From assembly GCA_047967505.1 (NCBI GenBank), contig CM106541.1: a DNA stretch of 64,000 bases; one strand, given 5' to 3'. This stretch comes from Dipteris shenzhenensis. Taxonomy: Eukaryota > Polypodiophyta > Polypodiopsida > Gleicheniales. The notes under the pieces are model-generated. The model made no database searches and was not told where the DNA came from. It saw only the letters and a list, made by a program, of their open reading frames with translations. This document shows positions 33,964 to 45,687 of this stretch, piece after piece. Position 1 is the first letter of the stretch; each line of letters begins with the position of its first letter. Made by a program: the position numbers and the translations under genes.

Positions 33964-35163
33964 GAAGATAATTATGAAGATCAGATACCAAGGCAGCCTT
34001 TCTGATTCCTGAATTTTAAAAATTTTCAGGCAGCACTGGTCCTTCAATTTCTTGCAACTACTGATGGAGCAACAAAGTGTGGAATCCATTAGGCACAATT
34101 ACCACACGAGTGTAAAATGAATGGCTCTTGTTGTACTTTTACAACAAGAATTTGCTTCATAAACTTACGAGTTAAGGGGGTGTACGTATATTTGATATTT
34201 CACCTTTTCAATCCTAAGCCTCTCAAATAAGGATATGCCCACTTCTTTTGGATTGCAGTTCACTTTCAGCCCAGGCTCCTGCTGTCACATGCATCCCCAG
34301 TTTATGCACATACATATTTCTTCTAGAGCCGTAGTGTACCATAGACTCCAATTCCATCTGTGAGACTCTATTCATGAGGAGATCAAGGGCGGAGGCCATA
34401 CAGTAGACTTGCATGAAGATAGAGCAACCCACAGGCTCACACAAGTCTACAGGGGTTGACATGACAGCAATGTGGAGTAGACAGTCAGCAGGCAGGCCCT
34501 GGAGAGCCACAAGGCTGTACATAGCTCCAATGCAAGGGTACAACGCCTGCAACCTAAGAAAGGCCACACAGCAATACTGCAGGCTGCCACCAGAGGACAC
34601 ATACAGGGCAGGAGAAAGCTCCACATGCCATGAAGGAGGTCTCCACCAGAGGCACAACCAACCTGCAACTGCCAAGTGGCAGGTAGCCAGATCTTTTCAG
34701 GCAATTGGCCTTCTGAATTCGCCATGGGGGTTCCTGGATGCGACCTTAGGGTTTGCACACATGTACTATGTGGACGAGTGTGTGCGTGAGAGAGACTGAA
34801 ATGTATCCAATCTTCCAAATGTTTAGTTTTACTTAGAAAACTAATTGAGAAACTAGAGGACGATCAGAGAGGGAGAGAGAGGAGGAGATACAAGGACGAA
34901 GAATAAGAAAAACAAGAACAAGAAGACAAGGGAGGAGTAGAAGGAATGGAAGGAGAAGGAAGGGCAGAAAGACAAAGGGAAGGAAGATCCTTAGGAAGAA
35001 AATTGAAATAAAGATGAAAGTAACAAAACAAGATTACTTTGTAACCTGTTGCCATCAGCACCCAAGTATAAGCTAACATCCTGGTTTCACAAGATTCGAG
35101 ACTCTCTTAAATGAACATATCCCTAAGTTATGAAATCCAACCAAGACAGGAAGAACATTGGCA
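33964..35163. other. Intron 1, unassigned, with purine-rich tract
   Basis: No gene recognised. Frames of 120-150 codons at 34223-34818 overlap on both strands and show no family. 34858-34990 is a degenerate GGA/GAA purine tract. Confidence 0.5.
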
Positions 35164-35345
35164 CAGAGAGAGAGAGAGAGAAAGAAAGAAAAAGAGCGAT
35201 TTTATTAGAGTCTTCGGAAGACCGATGGGTCTATGAGACTGGAAGAAAACCTGATATAAATCACAGTAAGGGTGGAGCTACTGAAACGAGCATCATCACC
35301 CGTGCTGAATCCTAAGTCTGATTATACATAAATGACTAGGGGCTG
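35164..35345 (-). mobile_element. LINE-B family 3' end on the minus strand with pyrimidine tail
   Basis: Read on the minus strand: GATGATGCTCGTTTCAGTAGC, AGTCTCATAGACCCATCGG, hairpin GTCTTCCGAAGAC (35209-35221), TAATAAA, then a CTTT/(CT)n tail at 35164-35195. Same blocks and order as 24905-25046. The upstream part is another 3' UTR or coding variant that was not identified. Confidence 0.75.
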
Positions 35346-35503
35346 CTCTCGGTTGGGGTCTCTCCCAACACACCATGCTCCCTCTATGCCATGGTCGGGG
35401 ACCCCCATGGTGGTGGTCACAAAGGTGATCGCCTCCACCATGGGCGTCGTAGCGGTGCTGGTGCTATCTCGCGTGATCCCTCGTATCCAGATGTTGAGAG
35501 AGA

Positions 35504-35525
35504 GGGGGGGGGGGGGGGGGGGGGG
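35504..35525 (+). repeat. Poly(G) run, about 22 G
   Basis: An uninterrupted G homopolymer followed by TTGGGG; an unusual length for a plant genome. Confidence 0.9.
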
Positions 35526-35639
35526 TTGGGGAACTATGTTATGCTATATTACAACAAATGCAGCCCAACCTGAAACTATGGAGACTTCAAACAAGAAAGA
35601 AGAAGGAAGGAGTGTGGGTGGGCAGGGGGGGAACGCTGG

Positions 35640-36370
35640 GAAACATAAAGTAGTACGAGACCAAATGGCATCCAAAATTCATAAAACCTAAAGACTAGAA
35701 AGAACGTGGGCTTTCAAGCTGTCTGTCAATGATCCTGAACATACCCAGCAAGAGGGAAAATGGAGAGCAGGTTACCTTTTCTGGAAAAAAAAAGAAAATG
35801 GAGAGCAGGTCCGGTGCACCTCTTAAGCAGCCTAGAGGAGAATGCAGCAAAGGGGAGAACTGGAATCGCAAGGGGGATGGCTGGTGAACGGCAAGGAACC
35901 ACAAAGGGGAGCTGGAGACAACCTCTCTAGGCCGTTCCTTATAGAAGAGGGGTGGGGGTTTCCCAAGATAGAAGAGGGACAAGGAACTGAGAAGGGACTG
36001 GCCAAGTGGTGAGTGAAAGAACAAATATGTCAGCAAGTGTTGAGTGAGCGGACTTGAGGGGATAAGTGAGGAGACTTGAGAAGGGACTGGCCAAGTGGTG
36101 GGTGAAAGAACAAATATGTCAGCAAGTGTTGAGTGAGCGGACTTGAGGGGATAAGTGTTTGGACTCCGCATGATAAGTGGTGCAGGAGGGCCCAAAAGTG
36201 AAGCATGCATTACAAGCATCCCAAGGGAATCTCCACATTACAAGTAAACTCTCCCAAATCTCGGTCCCCACTAGTCATGGAGACCTTTATGTTTTGGATC
36301 TTTGCAAGGATCACATTTAAGTTAGTGCTAATACAGAGCATGCATGAAGTTCAATGTGACCACGAGGAAA
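35640..36370. repeat. Long direct repeat, copy 1
   Basis: AAACCTAAAGACTAGAAA, GGGCTTTCAA, CTGTCTGTCAATGATCCTGA, GGTGGGGGTTTCCCAAGA and TGTTGAGTGAG...GGACTTGAGGGG blocks recur in the same order at 36475-37345. Inside copy 1, an 89 bp unit is doubled (35991-36079 and 36080-36158). The copies could be LTRs of a small element or a segmental duplication. Confidence 0.75.
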
Positions 36371-36474
36371 GGTAGTCACAAAGGAGATTAAAGAGAAGGA
36401 GAGGGGAAGGGGGGAGGGGGAGCTGGGAAACATCAAAGCAATACGAGGGGAGGGGGGCAGGGGGAGCAGGATGG

Positions 36475-37345
36475 CTGGGAAGCATCAAAGTAGTATGAGA
36501 ATGACATACAAAAACAATAAAAACCTAAAGACTAGAAACAAAGTGGGCTTTCAAAACTGTCTGTCAATGATCCTGAACACACCCCATCCAAGAATATTTC
36601 TGGTTGGCAAGGTTTTGAGGAACTTTCAAATTCAAGCATCTGAATATAAGTTATTTCCACACATGCCAACTGTCATTCATGCAACTATGGGGACCTTGTG
36701 TGATTTGTAATGTTTCCACTACCCCGAGTACAATTACTAACTGATTGTTCATCATTCTTGACTGGTTGCTTACTATTTCTCACTAGTTGTTTAGCATTTC
36801 TGACTGGCTCTATGGGAAAATGTTACCGTCCAAATTCACAATCTAGAAAATATCCTGTCCTAGGTCCTGTACGATTCAAAACAGCCCTTCAAAATTGGAG
36901 AGCAGCTACGGTGCAGCTCTAAAGCAGCCTAGAAGAGAATGCAGCAAAGGGGAGAACTGGAACAGCAAGGGGGATGGCTGGTGAACAGCATGGAGCAACA
37001 AAAGGGAGCTGGAGAGGACCTCTCAAGGCAATTCCTTATACAAGAGGGGTGGGGGTTTCCCAAGAACAAAAATATGTCAGCAAGTGTTGAGTGAGGGGAC
37101 TTGAGGGGGTAAGTATTTGGACTCCGCATGATAAGTGGTGCAGAAGGGCCCAAAACTGAAGCATGCATTGCCAGCGTCCCAAGGAAATCTCCACATAACA
37201 AGTTAACTCTCCCAAATCTCGGTTACCACTAGTCACACAGAAGGAGAGGTACCCTTTGATGTCCTTTTTGTTTGGACCTTTGCAAGGATCACGTTTAAGT
37301 TAGTGCTATTACGGAGCATGCATAATTTCAATGTGACCACAAGGA
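36475..37345. repeat. Long direct repeat, copy 2
   Basis: Diverged copy of 35640-36370 with about 300 bp of extra sequence (36590-36890) in the middle and without the 89 bp doubling. Confidence 0.75.
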
Positions 37346-37689
37346 AAGGGAGTAACACAGGAGGTTAAAGAGGAATGACTTTACAAGATCACAGCTTTCT
37401 TAGTTGAGGATGAGACATAACACTCCACGTAGTGGCATGAAAGGATTGCCCATATCAGCTGCAACACTATTTCACAAATGCAGAAGACTGATGTGGTGAA
37501 TGAATTGGCAAAGACATTGAATTATGTCTTGATGATTCAGATCAGAGGAATTGAAGAGCCGATGTCCTTTGTGATGCAAAGGGAAAGGTAGCATGGAGAT
37601 CAGCCATGAGCAAGATGGAGCCCATTTTAAAGAATCACAGTTGCAACTTGGCAAACAGACTATTCAGATGAAAAGCTTTTGACACCAGG
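37346..37689. other. Unassigned intron sequence
   Basis: No gene or clear repeat seen; possibly the upstream part of the copia remnant. Confidence 0.4.
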
Positions 37690-38290
37690 TAGTTTCACAA
37701 GGCTAAGTACAAGTCCAAAATCACTTTGGACAAGTACAGGGGCCAAGGGCTATGCACATGCAAGAGAAGTTGACTACCATGAAGCTTCTGCCCTGATGAC
37801 CGGGATGTCCACAATTCAGACTGCCACAGCAATCTGCACTTTCAAATGAGGACATAAGAGAAAGAAGTCTATGTGGAGCAGCCACAAGGATTTGCAAGGC
37901 ATTGTACGAGCTGTACAGGCCAAGAGCTTCGTATTAGTTTTTTAGCGGCAAACCTGTGGTCCATTTCACTTATTGTTGCATGTCATCTTGTTGCTCGGCA
38001 AGAAGCAATTGTTAATTGCCTGTATCTTTGACAAAAGCTGAGTATAGACAAGCTTGCATTGCTGTTTGTGAGACTGTGTGACACAGATTCATTTTCACGA
38101 GCTTGGATGTTCTTTAGGGGGATGCGATACTGATCGCATTGACTCATATTTGCTGTTATCCCTGCTGAAGAATCCAGATGTATTGAGTTACAAGTCTTGA
38201 ACCACTCCTCTTGTTTGACATATCCATTACCTATTGTGTCACAGAGTGAGCTTCACAATGCTCGATAACCACAAAAAGTGCTTCACCTTT
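37690..38290 (+). pseudogene. Very degraded copia RT/RNase H remnant
   Basis: Scattered pieces in changing frames: VDYHEASAL, MSTIQTATAIC, EVYVEQPQGFARHC (RT), then LLGKKQLLIA, AEYRQACIAVCETV (RNase H). The order is that of copia pol. Nothing is intact. It lies in host intron 1. Confidence 0.55.
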
Positions 38291-39077
38291 GACGAGACTG
38301 GTTTCCGATGAGCTGATCTATTACAACGGTTCTTTTCACTTACGAGCAACAAGTTTTTATAATGTGAAAGATCCATGGCATGATTACTCTTTCAATGGGA
38401 CGTACACAACGGACACGACTGGAAGATCATCCAACAAGTTATGTAATGACTCTTTTCTTAGACATGAAACACTCACAGAAGTGTCATGGGTACATTGGAT
38501 GACACAACTCCCCCGAAAACGCATGTCTTCACCAACATTGACTTCTAGATTTATACAAGCAATTATGTATGCAATATCTGCACCATTTTCATATAGTAAA
38601 CATTTCACGTTCTGAGTACAGCTTATGTCATTTCAAGAGTTCCAAGCTACTGGTACTTAAAGGTCTAGAACTGAGGTGATTCTCTGCTCCTCGACTTCCT
38701 TCCGACGTTTGGGTGATTTAAGAATCATACAAAGTAATCCTGTATACACAATCTTCGTCATTTTCATATGCCCCGGGGCTACATAATTGAAATAAAAGAA
38801 AAAAGTGCTTCTCAGCAAGAGAGCATTTTGAGCGCTTAGTGTTATTTGCAAGTGGTGGTGAGCCGTAAAGCCTAAACTTGGACAGCTGGATAGTTTAGGA
38901 GTGGCAATCGTCATGACAAACCATTTGAACGCTACTCGTCACAGATAAATTTCATATTCAAATGTTGAGAATTGCAGCAATGCGACACGTCGGGCAAATT
39001 CTTCATTATCGCAAGGACCCACCAACTGGAGTGTCTTCAATTCAATCGTTTTACTTCATAGAAGGCAGCTATCGTAC
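38291..39077. other. Intron 1, proximal part, no feature recognised
   Basis: Mixed-composition non-coding sequence between the copia remnant and the exon 1 donor. Confidence 0.45.
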
Positions 39078-39396
39078 CCACACCACCAGTGGCACCAACA
39101 ACGAGCACGCATTTGGAAGAGCTGGACTTATTATTGGGGACATCCGACGTCTCATCTACGGACTCGCTGACAGCGGGATCAACACCAGCTTGAGTGGCTC
39201 TGGGGAGGCCCAAGGGCAAGTCGTTGGGGAAGGAAACTCTCTTCTGTGGGAGCGCTGAAGATCGGTAAAGAGCCCAAGTCGCGCCATGGTTAAACTGGAT
39301 GTGGGTGCTACGGCTGATGGTGGAGGAGTGAGAGATGCATGAGCTGAAGGAATGAGGGATATAAGGGGAAGAAACAAGGGAACCGAGAGCAGACAT
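39078..39396 (-). CDS. Exon 1 of Rossmann-fold protein: transit peptide and GxTGGxG loop
   Basis: The start is the ATG at 39396-39394 (MSALGSLVSS). Residues 1 to about 50 are rich in Ser, Thr and His with few acidic residues, typical of a chloroplast transit peptide. A polar linker (SESVDETSDVPNNKSSSS) leads to beta-1 and the dinucleotide-binding loop KCVLVVGATGGVG, the form used by atypical short-chain dehydrogenases. The exon ends in phase 1: GTG G followed by the donor GTACGAT (39077 downward). The frame remains open past the donor for 12 codons but then lacks the next alpha helix, which appears instead as exon 2. An upstream GTG in frame at 39420 is not preferred. Confidence 0.85.
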
Positions 39397-39699
39397 GGGA
39401 GCTATGATGAGGAAGCTCACGTGAGTGAAGTGTTCCTTAGATTGAGAAGGTGACAGTTGAGTGAAATAGGTACCCGAAACAGCAGATAAATAATGCTTGA
39501 GAAATGCAAGAACAAATAATATCGAGAAAACCCCCCGATTGAATAGTGAATGAAAAGATAGTGAGTCGAGGATTGTTTGTTGTTTGATCTATGGCCACAA
39601 TCATAGTCTCCTTATGGCTAATCTCTTCCACGTAATTGTGGACGAAAATGGGTGGAGAGAGAGCCTCCTTCATCCTACTAGGGACCCCACTTTGCTCCT

Positions 39700-40260
39700 G
39701 CACAACTTAACCGTACCTAGTTCCTAGAAGTAACGGATCTCGAAGCAGCAATAGACTCGGGTTGCATCACTCGTCCCTATGTCATGCCACTGCACCTTCT
39801 CTTGCTTCTCCAGAATTCAAGAATGGGCGGGCGAGGTTAGGAGTATTTTGGGCAAGGCTTGTGGGTGGAGGCTGGAGAAAGTGCCAACCCTTTCACACTT
39901 GTTGCATTGTTTCTTCTTTTTTTTTAAACCTCATTTTTAGGAGCTTTGTGAAGATCATACATGTAGACAGAGAGCACAACATAAGTGTACCTAGTTTTCA
40001 GAAGCAACAGACTAGCGTGCAATGCTCGTCCCATTGTCACCACTGGACCCTCTCTTGAATTTCTCAGAAGCTTCTCCAGAATTCAAAAATGGGCGGGAGT
40101 GGTGGGTGACCTTAACTGTATGTTGGTGGGTGGAGGTTGGAGAAAGTGCCATCTAGCAAGCCCTTCACACTTGTTACCTTGGTTCTTCCTTTCTTTTAAA
40201 CCTCATTTTTAGGAGCTTTGTGAAGATGTAGAGAGAGAGGATCGAGTTCTAGAGAGAGAG
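39700..40260. repeat. 266 bp tandem duplication upstream of the host gene
   Basis: CCAGAATTCAAGAATGGGCGG (from 39810) and CCAGAATTCAAAAATGGGCGG (from 40076) begin matching stretches; AAACCTCATTTTTAGGAGC recurs in both and a third time, with a deletion, near 40290. It lies 300-850 bp upstream of the exon 1 ATG, so it may overlap the promoter. Confidence 0.8.
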
Positions 40261-40324
40261 ATCAATGTTAATTATATATAGTATAATTAAAACCTCATTT
40301 TAGGGAGCTTCGTGAAGGTGACAC

Positions 40325-40325
<1 letters not shown>

Positions 40326-40372
<47 letters not shown>
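40326..40372. repeat. (GA)n microsatellite
   Basis: About 23 perfect GA units after ACACATA. Confidence 0.95.
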
Positions 40373-40373
<1 letters not shown>

Positions 40374-40379
40374 ATCGAT

Positions 40380-42900
40380 ATATAGTATAGATGGGTTATC
40401 CATGCAAGAGGAGCTTGCCATTTACATATAGGATCCTCTAGCTCAATAACTCCTTTGGCAGCTAAATTCTTGGGCAATGGCATAGTTAGTAACTAAAGCT
40501 CAAAGTTGACTAGTCTATGGTGGTGTGGAAAATGTAGATATTATCTAGGGATGCATGGCATGCAAATATTTGTACACCAATTTTCATCCACAATAAGGTG
40601 GAAACAATGTTGGGAAAAAGAAGAAGCTCTCAACTGGTAAGGAAATCGAGAAATTTGAGATTCCTCCAAAAATTGACCAGCAATATAACTAAAAAGTCCA
40701 GTATTCTAACGACTGGTTTCCTATTGAGACTGACAATCCAATCACCAATTTGAAATTTTAACCAACTGGATGCTAAGAGGAGGCTTCTTTTTCTCAAACC
40801 CTGAGTGGAAGGGAGTAGTTCATATGGGTTATCAATGCAAGGCTATGGAGAGGAGCTTGCCATTTACATAAAGGACCCTCTATCTCAATAAATCTTGGCA
40901 CGTGAGATGCAAACATTCATGCAATTCAAGATCACAATGATCATCTACTATGATAATGACTGCAATTGGTCTTCTCATGAAGCTATGGCAAAGCTCAATC
41001 AACATTTACATATGCATATGCCTATACCTATGTAGAATGACAATCGCATAGTCTAGTCATATGATATATGCACAAAATCATATGAAGAACTTGACTAGCA
41101 TGTGAAATCCTTACACACGAATTAGTATCGTTTGTTTAATTTGTGGAAAGAAATGATGCTACAAGCACAATTTCAGTTTTCAAATGTCAAAGGCTTTTAG
41201 CAACATGCCATTTGCAAGCACACAAAAAATGTACAAATTTCAAAACATTGGCCACAAATGCCATAATTGTTTACAATGGGTAAGGTATTGTAAACATAAT
41301 GCACAAACAAGTCATTAAAACAATGATGATGCCATAAAAAATGTTTTTTTAGTCTGTGACAATCCGTTGTGCAACATAAAATCAAAACTATAATGTTATT
41401 GAAAAAACCTTGCAAAACGAAATTATAGCTCTAATGCTTTTTAAACTTAATATGGCAACTCCCTCTACAATGAGGATGACATTAGTGATAAACTCACATT
41501 AGCTAACTCTTTCATGAGCACTAAATCTTTTTTGAAGGAAAATGCAAAATTAGCTCACAAATAAGCATTTCTCAACAAATAATGTGCATTATGGTGCAAT
41601 GACTTTTAACATACATAGTGAAGATAATCATCATCAAAGACACTTAATAGATGTATTAGCTCACAGCAACTTTGCAACCAATCAGGCATAGTATAGAAGA
41701 GAATCTCCAATGAGAAAATACAATTAAGTCCAAGTGTCCATGGAATTTTCCAAACAATCTAGGGATTAAAGCCTCTTCAAGAGCCTATATCATTATAACA
41801 AGGCACCTTCTTGGTAACAATGTAGTACAGTCTCAATATGACATCTCTTCTCAGTAACTCAAAATTCTCAACAAGTTAGAAACTTCAACAATGATACAGT
41901 CTTTAAAATGTCATGGTATAGCCATAATTCATTGTCACGCTTGATTTCACTACATGCCCACATGAGTCACATTTGTAACATGCAATTATTGCTAAATAGA
42001 CGCACATTTGTAGCATATGATTATTGCTCAACAGATGCTTTATGCACATTTAAAAAATATGCTTATTGCTTACCATAGCATTCAACCCCTAGATCATGCT
42101 GTATAAAAGCCTATCGCTGACAAATCAACAATTATGTGATGTTGTGTTTTCCAAATGTTATTTAATGACAATCCACAATTGACCTTTTTCACCATTGTTA
42201 TAAATACATGTTTAATCATAATTGACCTTGTTCAATATTGCTATAAATACACGTTTGAAGATGCATGGCCATTTTCTATTCATGAATCAAGTGGCCTTGA
42301 TCTCACCACCACTTCATTATCTAGTGCCTACAAAATCTTTGATCCCAGTTGGCACAATCGTAAAGATTACCACTCATGCCAGAGTACTCATAGTTTGATT
42401 GTTGTTTTATGTACAAAAATATGGTTTAAGCTTTTTCTGAATAGCATCGCACTGCTTTCTCTTAGCACAGTTTTGTCCTCACTTTGCAAGGTGAGAGGGG
42501 GAAGAGTAAATAAGTTGCTCATTTTTAATAATTTTGTTTGTAACTTGGCTACATATTATAGTAATCAAAAAATAATCTTTCTCAAATGATTTTTTTATGC
42601 TTTCTTTTTTGATGATTTTGCTCTCTTGTCAAAATATTAAATTAAAGGAAATGGTTTATTTCCACCCTTAACTTATGAAGTTCAATTTAAGAGGGGGTAA
42701 ATGTAAATTTCATGGCAGTGTGTGCATAGTGAGAGTAGTAAAATGGTATGTCACTATGTGGACTTAATCTTAGTGTGAATTGACTTAAGGAAAACCTAAG
42801 AGTTTTACAAGTACCTTTTCTTTCTTATACATGAGGATACTGTTCATTGCATCTTCTTGTGTGGGTGTCTCCCCTCCTCTCTCACCCTCATTTTCAACAA
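40380..42900. other. AT-rich unassigned region
   Basis: About 2.5 kb without credible reading frames. The end (42660-42900: AAGAGGGGGTAAATG and a pyrimidine-rich CCCCTCCTCTCTCACCC) has the flavour of an LTR before the gag remnant that follows. Confidence 0.4.
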
Positions 42901-42979
42901 TAATAGATCCTAGCTGGTGAGCATCAAGGGGGCATCAAGGTTGAGTTGTGAGCATTTACCTCAAATGGAAGCATCTTGT

Positions 42980-43340
42980 CTACTTTGATGACCATGATTT
43001 TCGTATATGGAATTGAAGGCTAGTGTACATTTGATGGAAAAGAATTGTTGGGCATAGTTTTAAGTGTTGAGAAATGCACCAAAAAAGTACGAGAAACTTC
43101 GAAATGAAACATGATGATGATGATGAATGATTTGGAAGATGATTTCTTGTTCACTTACAGAAACTTTTATCATACCACACATAAACTATGGTAGATGAGT
43201 TGAAGAGAATTTTGGTGTGAAGATGGATAGTAAGGTGCTCTTGAGGAAGCAATTGGAGTCCAAAGATTCAATTGCAACATATGTGGGATGATTTTGAGAC
43301 CTTATGCAACAACCTCCTTTATTACTATTAAACTATTGAC
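42980..43340 (+). pseudogene. Degraded copia gag remnant
   Basis: Pieces such as DHDFRIWN, VDELKRILV and LRKQLE with SIATYVG-like and FETLCNNLL occur in different frames and follow the order of a Ty1/copia gag (UBN2 type). No zinc knuckle or pol was found. Confidence 0.4.
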
Positions 43341-45148
43341 CCTTTACCACATTAAGATTGTTTGGCTCAATCATAGGATAGTATTTAGTTGGTCTTCGTC
43401 TTTTAACATTTATAATATCCTACAATTAGTGAAGTTGACTATGATTTATAGCTACTAGTCAACCTGAGTAATGGGTTCTACCTATTTTGAGACACCAAAC
43501 AAGGCTTACTTATGAACGGGTATTCTTATCTACATAAAGCTACCATATTGATTGGATAAATTTCATGAATGATGTAGATACTAGCAACCTACCAAAAGCA
43601 CTAATAACTTGGCAACATTGTGTGTGCCCTTAAGTGTTGGTTATTCAATAGAAGCCTAGTTGCCACCATCGATTATCACTCGAAGGTAGAAGACTTTGTT
43701 AAGTCTTGTTAGACCTTAGCATAAGCTAAGGCATAGATGAGCTGCTATAGATACAAGCACTAAAAAGCTATAAAAAAGGAGCAAGGACAGCAGATAGCCT
43801 CAAAAATCACGAAATGGCTTGAATTCCAATAGGTCCTTTTAAAAGCTTGAGATTAAAAAAGACAACTAAGTATAGAGATGATGAAAAGGTAGGATATCCC
43901 TCGGATATAATGGCTTTTTCTTCCTCTCTCTCCTTGCTTATTTTCTTCTCCCAAAGTCTCATAGGCTCTCCTTTTACTTCTTCTATCACAAATCCTTTAC
44001 AAAGGCTCAAAGATGGATATACAAGATGTTAACTACATTAGTTAGAAATGTCATTTGATGGATAGCGACAAGACCATAGAGCTAGGATTATGCCTTGGAG
44101 CCAAATGGGCCCAAGATAATTGTAAAGAATGAGGAAAGAGAGTGGTATAAAGGGAATAGGGTTGGTCCTCCCTTCAAAAGGTGGCATATATAAAAAGCCA
44201 AATGGGTGACTTTGGTCTTCACTTTTGGTTGCACACATTGGAATACAAGCTCTCCTCCTCCTATTTGTAGTTATCTCTTGTTCCCTCATAGTGCCTTTGG
44301 TGAATGCCATGTGTCCTCTTTCCTTCTTCTTGTCCTCCTCTCCCTTGTCCACTTCCCTCTTCCCTCGCTCTTGTACTCCTTATGGAAGTCAGGAGTCACT
44401 AGGGTGACACTAGTGGATGACATTTGCATGCATTGCTCTCAACCCAAAGTAGCCTACTCCATCAACATTCTTGCAATATCCCCATGACACGTGAGTCACC
44501 GTCGGACTACACATTTTTAGCACCATCGTTGGGGAGTTCCAAGTGCACTTTTGCATTGCATTTTCTTCTCTCATTACCCACCCATTGCCCAACACTAAGT
44601 ATTGTGGAGAAAAGATGTTGGTTTATGGTGTATAGGAAGGTACAAGTATAAGAGAGGTCTTGAAAATCATTTGGAGTTATTTTGAAGTGATTTTGGTGTT
44701 TTTTAGTGTTCAAAGTTTGTAGAAAGGTAGAGCTAAGGTGTGTGTGATAGCAAATCCCAACAAAAATACTAAGAGTGATTTTCAAAGTGGTTTCAAAGGA
44801 GAAAACCGCCACTTTTTGCAAAACACCCATTTGTTCTTTAAAATTTGATCTTTCTTGTTGTTTTTTGTATTGAGTAGGTAGAATAGGTAGATTATCACCC
44901 CCCCACACAAAAAATCATGAACAAAAACTCCAAAAATAAAGGAAATGCCCAAAAACTAGTCGGCAAAATTGCATGGCTATGTGTCGCTGCATTAAGCTTA
45001 ATGTGACGAGTCCTCAAGTCGCTACTATAATAATGCAACATATGCAGCATTAATAATGCAATGACCCACTGCATTAAATGTTGACACCACCTACCACTAA
45101 CACCTCACCTACAACCTATCACACACATTAAATGCACTGATAGTTATC
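43341..45148. other. Unassigned, AT-rich; possible LTR of the gypsy gag remnant
   Basis: No coding frame with family character. Several hundred bases before the tandem array at 45150 may belong to a 5' LTR, but no LTR partner lies in the window. Confidence 0.35.
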
Positions 45149-45149
45149 A

Positions 45150-45490
45150 ATTTAAAAAATTAACCCGCCATGTTAGTCATAAAGCAGTGACCCCCATCCC
45201 ATCGCGTCAATCAAGTCATCATGTTAATCAAGTCATTGCATTAATCAAGTCACTACATTAGCAAGCGATCGCATTAATCAAGTTGCCGTATTATCAGGTC
45301 ACTGTGTTAGCAAGTTAATCAAGTTGTTGCATTAGCAAGTCATTGTGTTAGTGCTAAAGAAGCGACTCCCATGTTGTCGCCATATCAAGTCATTGTGCTA
45401 TGGACCCACTACATTATCCAAGTCACTGCTATATCTGACCCACTACGTTATTGACTTGTTGTGTTAGCAACTCATTGTATGAGCATTAAT
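45150..45490. repeat. Degenerate tandem array, AATCAAGTCATTGCATT-type units
   Basis: About 15 imperfect units of 17-20 bp (GTTAATCAAGTCATTGCATT and variants, some with GACCCACTACATTA). Confidence 0.75.
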
Positions 45491-45687
45491 GTGGGCAGTT
45501 GGATAGCTGCAGAATTAGTCAAAAATGATGAAATTTGCATGCAAATTGCATTGAAATGAATCCATTTTTCAAAAAAAAATACTGGGGCGCTACCCTCGCA
45601 TCTCGCTAGGATGTTGTCCTTGGACCCTGCCCTACTGTGGCGTAGGGAAGCAACTTAGAATTGAGGCCTCAACTGCATTGACCAACA

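Larger units (their letters stand above)
10250..39396 (-). other. Host gene span: plastid-type NAD(P)-binding Rossmann protein (atypical SDR), 5' part
   Basis: Four exons on the minus strand build one protein of at least 188 residues: a Ser/Thr-rich transit-like N-terminus, the GATGGVG nucleotide loop, and family blocks RALLRD, GDTRN, CCTGTTAFPS and RRWDGENTPE. The nearest family I recognise is the plant group that includes Arabidopsis At4g31530 (NAD(P)-binding Rossmann-fold, plastid predicted, about 320 residues). Intron 1 is 13,030 bp, intron 2 is 344 bp and intron 3 is 15,209 bp. All junctions seen are GT-AG and in phase, except that no donor follows exon 4. The remaining C-terminal exons are not in the window or are lost. 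The enzymatic role is unknown. Confidence 0.85.

Noticed and set aside
34223-34818. Overlapping frames of 120-150 codons on both strands
   Set aside because: No recognisable domain, similar open length in several frames, intronic position.
35332-35691. 119-codon plus-strand frame
   Set aside because: It runs through the poly(G) run and antisense LINE sequence; no coding signature.
38289-38615. 108-codon plus-strand frame in intron 1
   Set aside because: It follows a copia remnant, shows no family motif, and is of chance length for this composition.
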